From NCBI GenBank assembly GCA_900541395.1, contig UQJT01000047.1, forward strand, positions 1-16,340: DNA of 16,340 nucleotides, in the 5' to 3' direction. The translations under genes and the position numbers were made by a program. Numbering within the stretch: position 1 is the stretch's first letter; every line of letters starts with the position of its first letter. Under the pieces are notes generated by a model that was not told the origin of the DNA, did no database searches, and worked only from the letters and a program-made list of their open reading frames with translations. Positions 15,232-16,340 of the stretch are shown one piece after another. The DNA is from an uncultured Desulfovibrio sp. (lineage in GTDB: Bacteria > Desulfobacterota > Desulfovibrionia > Desulfovibrionales > Desulfovibrionaceae).

Positions 15232-15243
15232 GACGGGGAACGC

Positions 15244-15274
15244 AAGGGGGAAACTTTTTCAAAGTTTCCCCCTT
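15244..15274. terminator. Strong bidirectional hairpin between convergent genes
   Basis: A perfect 14-bp inverted repeat (15244-15257 with 15261-15274) with a TTC loop sits in the 61-bp gap between the convergent PII-like and lipoprotein genes. Its position and strength fit a shared terminator for both transcripts. No long T-run follows on either side, although the stem itself ends in TT/AA pairs. The energy of the stem suggests that it blocks or ends transcription, or protects 3' ends. Confidence 0.7.
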
Positions 15275-15292
15275 CCCTCATCGCATTCTTCG

Positions 15293-15526
15293 TTACTTGT
15301 TGTGGCCGTAGACGCCGCCGGCCAGGGCGCCGAGGCCGCCGCCGATAAGAGCGCCCACACCGGCGCTGCCGCCCGCGATGGCGGAAATGCCCGCGCCGCC
15401 CAGGGCGCCGATGGCACCGCCGCTGAGCGCGCCGGACTGGGTTTTGTTGAGGTTGGTGCAGCCCACGCTGCCGAGGGCGAGAACCACGGTCAGGGATGCG
15501 GCCGTGAGGCCGTGACGGAAGGTCAT
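15293..15526 (-). CDS. Small glycine-zipper lipoprotein
   Basis: This 77-residue predicted outer-membrane or periplasmic lipoprotein starts with a basic end (MTFRHG), a hydrophobic stretch and a lipobox-like LGSVGC with Cys23 as the lipidation site; Ser at -3 is less usual than Leu, so processing is likely but not certain. Residues 32-73 are a Gly/Ala zipper (SGGAIGALGGAGISAIAGG and a second GGGLGALAGG block), as in OsmB-, SlyB- or YMGG-type proteins that insert in or pack against membranes. The ribosome binding site AGGAGGT, 6 bases ahead, overlaps the stop codon of the upstream gene, so the two are coupled. Function is unknown; envelope stress is a common setting for such proteins. Confidence 0.85.
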   Translation of the reverse strand: MTFRHGLTAASLTVVLALGSVGCTNLNKTQSGALSGGAIGALGGAGISAIAGGSAGVGALIGGGLGALAGGVYGHNK

Positions 15527-15530
15527 GGAA

Positions 15531-15938
15531 TTACCTCCTGGCGGGAAACGCCGGAACGATCATTTGTTCCCAGAGCACGTCGAAGACATGACGGTTTTTC
15601 TGAGACGGGTTGGCGACATAAAAAGCGTCGATGCGGTCCGCGATGGTCTGACGCGGCGTGTTGTCAAACGCGGCCATCCAGCCTTGCTGGAACGGCGACA
15701 GGGGCACGGGCTTGCCGGTGACCTTCTGCTGTTCCTGGGACAGAGCCATTTCCATGGCGATGGCGGTTTCCACGCCGAGCAGGAAGCTGAGTTTGTTGGA
15801 GTTGTCCGAATCCATCCACGCATAGCCGTTGAGCGAACCGACCGGCGTGGCGTCCGCGGCGAAGGCGTGCCGGGGCGCGAGCAGGGCCGCGCAGACGAGC
15901 AGCGCGGCGGCGCAGGAATAAAGAGCGTGTTTGAGCAT
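15531..15938 (-). CDS. Small exported protein of unknown function
   Basis: I do not recognise this 135-residue protein. It has a clear Sec signal peptide: a basic start (MLKH), a hydrophobic core (AAALLVCAALLA) and a probable signal peptidase I cut after A-F-A (27/28), leaving about 108 residues in the periplasm. The mature part has one Trp-Met-Asp-Ser-Asp-Asn-Ser-Asn stretch, a helix-like GVETAIAMEMALSQEQQ segment, then PFQQGWMAAFDNTPRQ and DRIDAFYVANPSQKNRHVFD, a layout seen in small uncharacterised periplasmic proteins. There is no Cys in the mature part and no catalytic motif. The ATG at 15938 has AAGGAG 4-5 bases ahead; the frame is open further upstream, without a start of equal quality. 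Its TAA lies in the ribosome binding site of the lipoprotein gene, 4 bases before that start. Confidence 0.82.
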   Translation of the reverse strand: MLKHALYSCAAALLVCAALLAPRHAFAADATPVGSLNGYAWMDSDNSNKLSFLLGVETAIAMEMALSQEQQKVTGKPVPLSPFQQGWMAAFDNTPRQTIADRIDAFYVANPSQKNRHVFDVLWEQMIVPAFPARR

Positions 15939-16093
15939 ATCGTCTCCTTTGGTGCGCCCGGGTCCGTGGGAGGGGGCGCATGATGACTCCGGGCTCAAGC
16001 CCGTGGTCCGCCTCGGCCATGCCACGAACAATGCCGTCGGCGGTCTGCCAAAGGCATTTGTAACCAAGCGAAAGTCTTGACGATATGATAATC

Positions 16094-16340
16094 AGGGGCG
16101 CCTGAGGCGCCCCTGAGGCTGCCGATAAAGTCGGCAGCTCCGAAAATCAGGAGCAGGTCGCGGCTTTGCCGCGCCGTAAGCGGCTGATTTTCGTGCCTTT
16201 CCGTCAAGCCGCTTTGCGGCTTAGACGGCGCAAACCCCGTAAGGTGGGGTTTGTCATCGGTCTGAGAGGCGCCTGAGGCGCCCCTGAGGCTGCCGATAAA
16301 GTCGGCAGCTCCGAAAATCAGGAGCAGGTCGCGGCTTTGC
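16094..16340. repeat. Hairpin-rich direct repeat, 171-bp period, cut by the window end
   Basis: Bases 16097-16169 recur exactly, so far as the window shows, at 16268-16340 (73 bp, offset 171), and the second copy runs off the end. One unit holds a chain of perfect or near-perfect stems: AGGGGCGCC/GGCGCCCCT (16094-16114), GCTGCCGA/TCGGCAGC (16118-16138), CGAAAATCAG/CTGATTTTCG (16141-16150 with 16184-16193) enclosing CGCGGC/GCCGCG (16159-16173), a 12-bp stem with one bulge at 16201-16228, and AAACCCC/GGGGTTT (16232-16252). No gene is seen in 16068-16340. A related, diverged unit lies at 9579-9735. This looks like a mobile non-coding palindromic element, REP/BIME-like in style. Confidence 0.75.

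Noticed and set aside
16094..16340. CRISPR array
   Set aside because: The repeat period is 171 bp with internal hairpins and no short repeat-spacer pattern; no cas genes are present.

Overview
The window is about 16.3 kb of GC-rich bacterial chromosome. The gene set points to an anaerobic, sulfate-reducer-like deltaproteobacterium, most likely a Desulfovibrionaceae member: type III glutamine synthetase, a PurE without an adjacent purK, a PaaK-type aryl-CoA ligase, a Cys-motif FMN hydroxyacid enzyme joined to a TauE/SafE exporter, and palindromic intergenic elements. This assignment is an inference from gene content and style; there is no rRNA or other phylogenetic marker here. All genes except the four on the minus strand (the methyltransferase-like gene, paaK, and the two small exported proteins at the right end) read on the plus strand.

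Layout, left to right. 163-2915: a SlyD-like FKBP peptidyl-prolyl isomerase, a probable terminator, then a 745-residue type III glutamine synthetase. 2916-4066: an AT-rich patch holding a minus-strand FkbM-like methyltransferase gene. Its frame is cut by a TAA, yet 37 further sense codons continue in the same frame to a second stop at 3020, so it looks like a recent nonsense interruption. 4166-5452: paaK, divergent from purD. 5607-7451: purD and purE for purine synthesis. 7463-7678: a dense palindromic intergenic element with a perfect 20-bp inverted repeat. 7694-9533: an FMN-dependent alpha-hydroxyacid dehydrogenase with a four-cysteine N-terminal motif, one base ahead of a TauE/SafE anion exporter. 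9868-10761: a YitT-family membrane protein. 10762-11294: a 533-bp gap with a candidate promoter and several strong hairpins. 11295-12731: a CvrA/NhaP2-type cation/proton antiporter.

The most interesting unit is 12784-15231. A good sigma70-type promoter (TTGACT, 16 bp, TATACT) precedes a 502-residue DUF1538 polytopic membrane protein. Its ATGA overlaps the start of a gene encoding two PII-like domains in one chain. The membrane protein is itself an internal duplication, with paired E-P-x-V-W-V-L and F-D-x-G-G-x-x-x-G-P-M motifs about 248 residues apart. This resembles in outline AmtB-GlnK or SbtA-SbtB, that is, a transporter or channel with its own PII-type regulator, but with a transporter family of unknown function and a fused tandem regulator. 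The linker between the two PII-like domains carries a perfectly placed ribosome binding site and ATG, so the second domain may also be made on its own.

Right end: a strong convergent hairpin, then a minus-strand pair encoding a small exported protein of unknown function and a glycine-zipper lipoprotein, with the stop codon of the first lying inside the ribosome binding site of the second. The last 250 bp are a 171-bp-spaced direct repeat full of hairpins that runs off the window. A diverged relative of the same element lies at 9579-9735.
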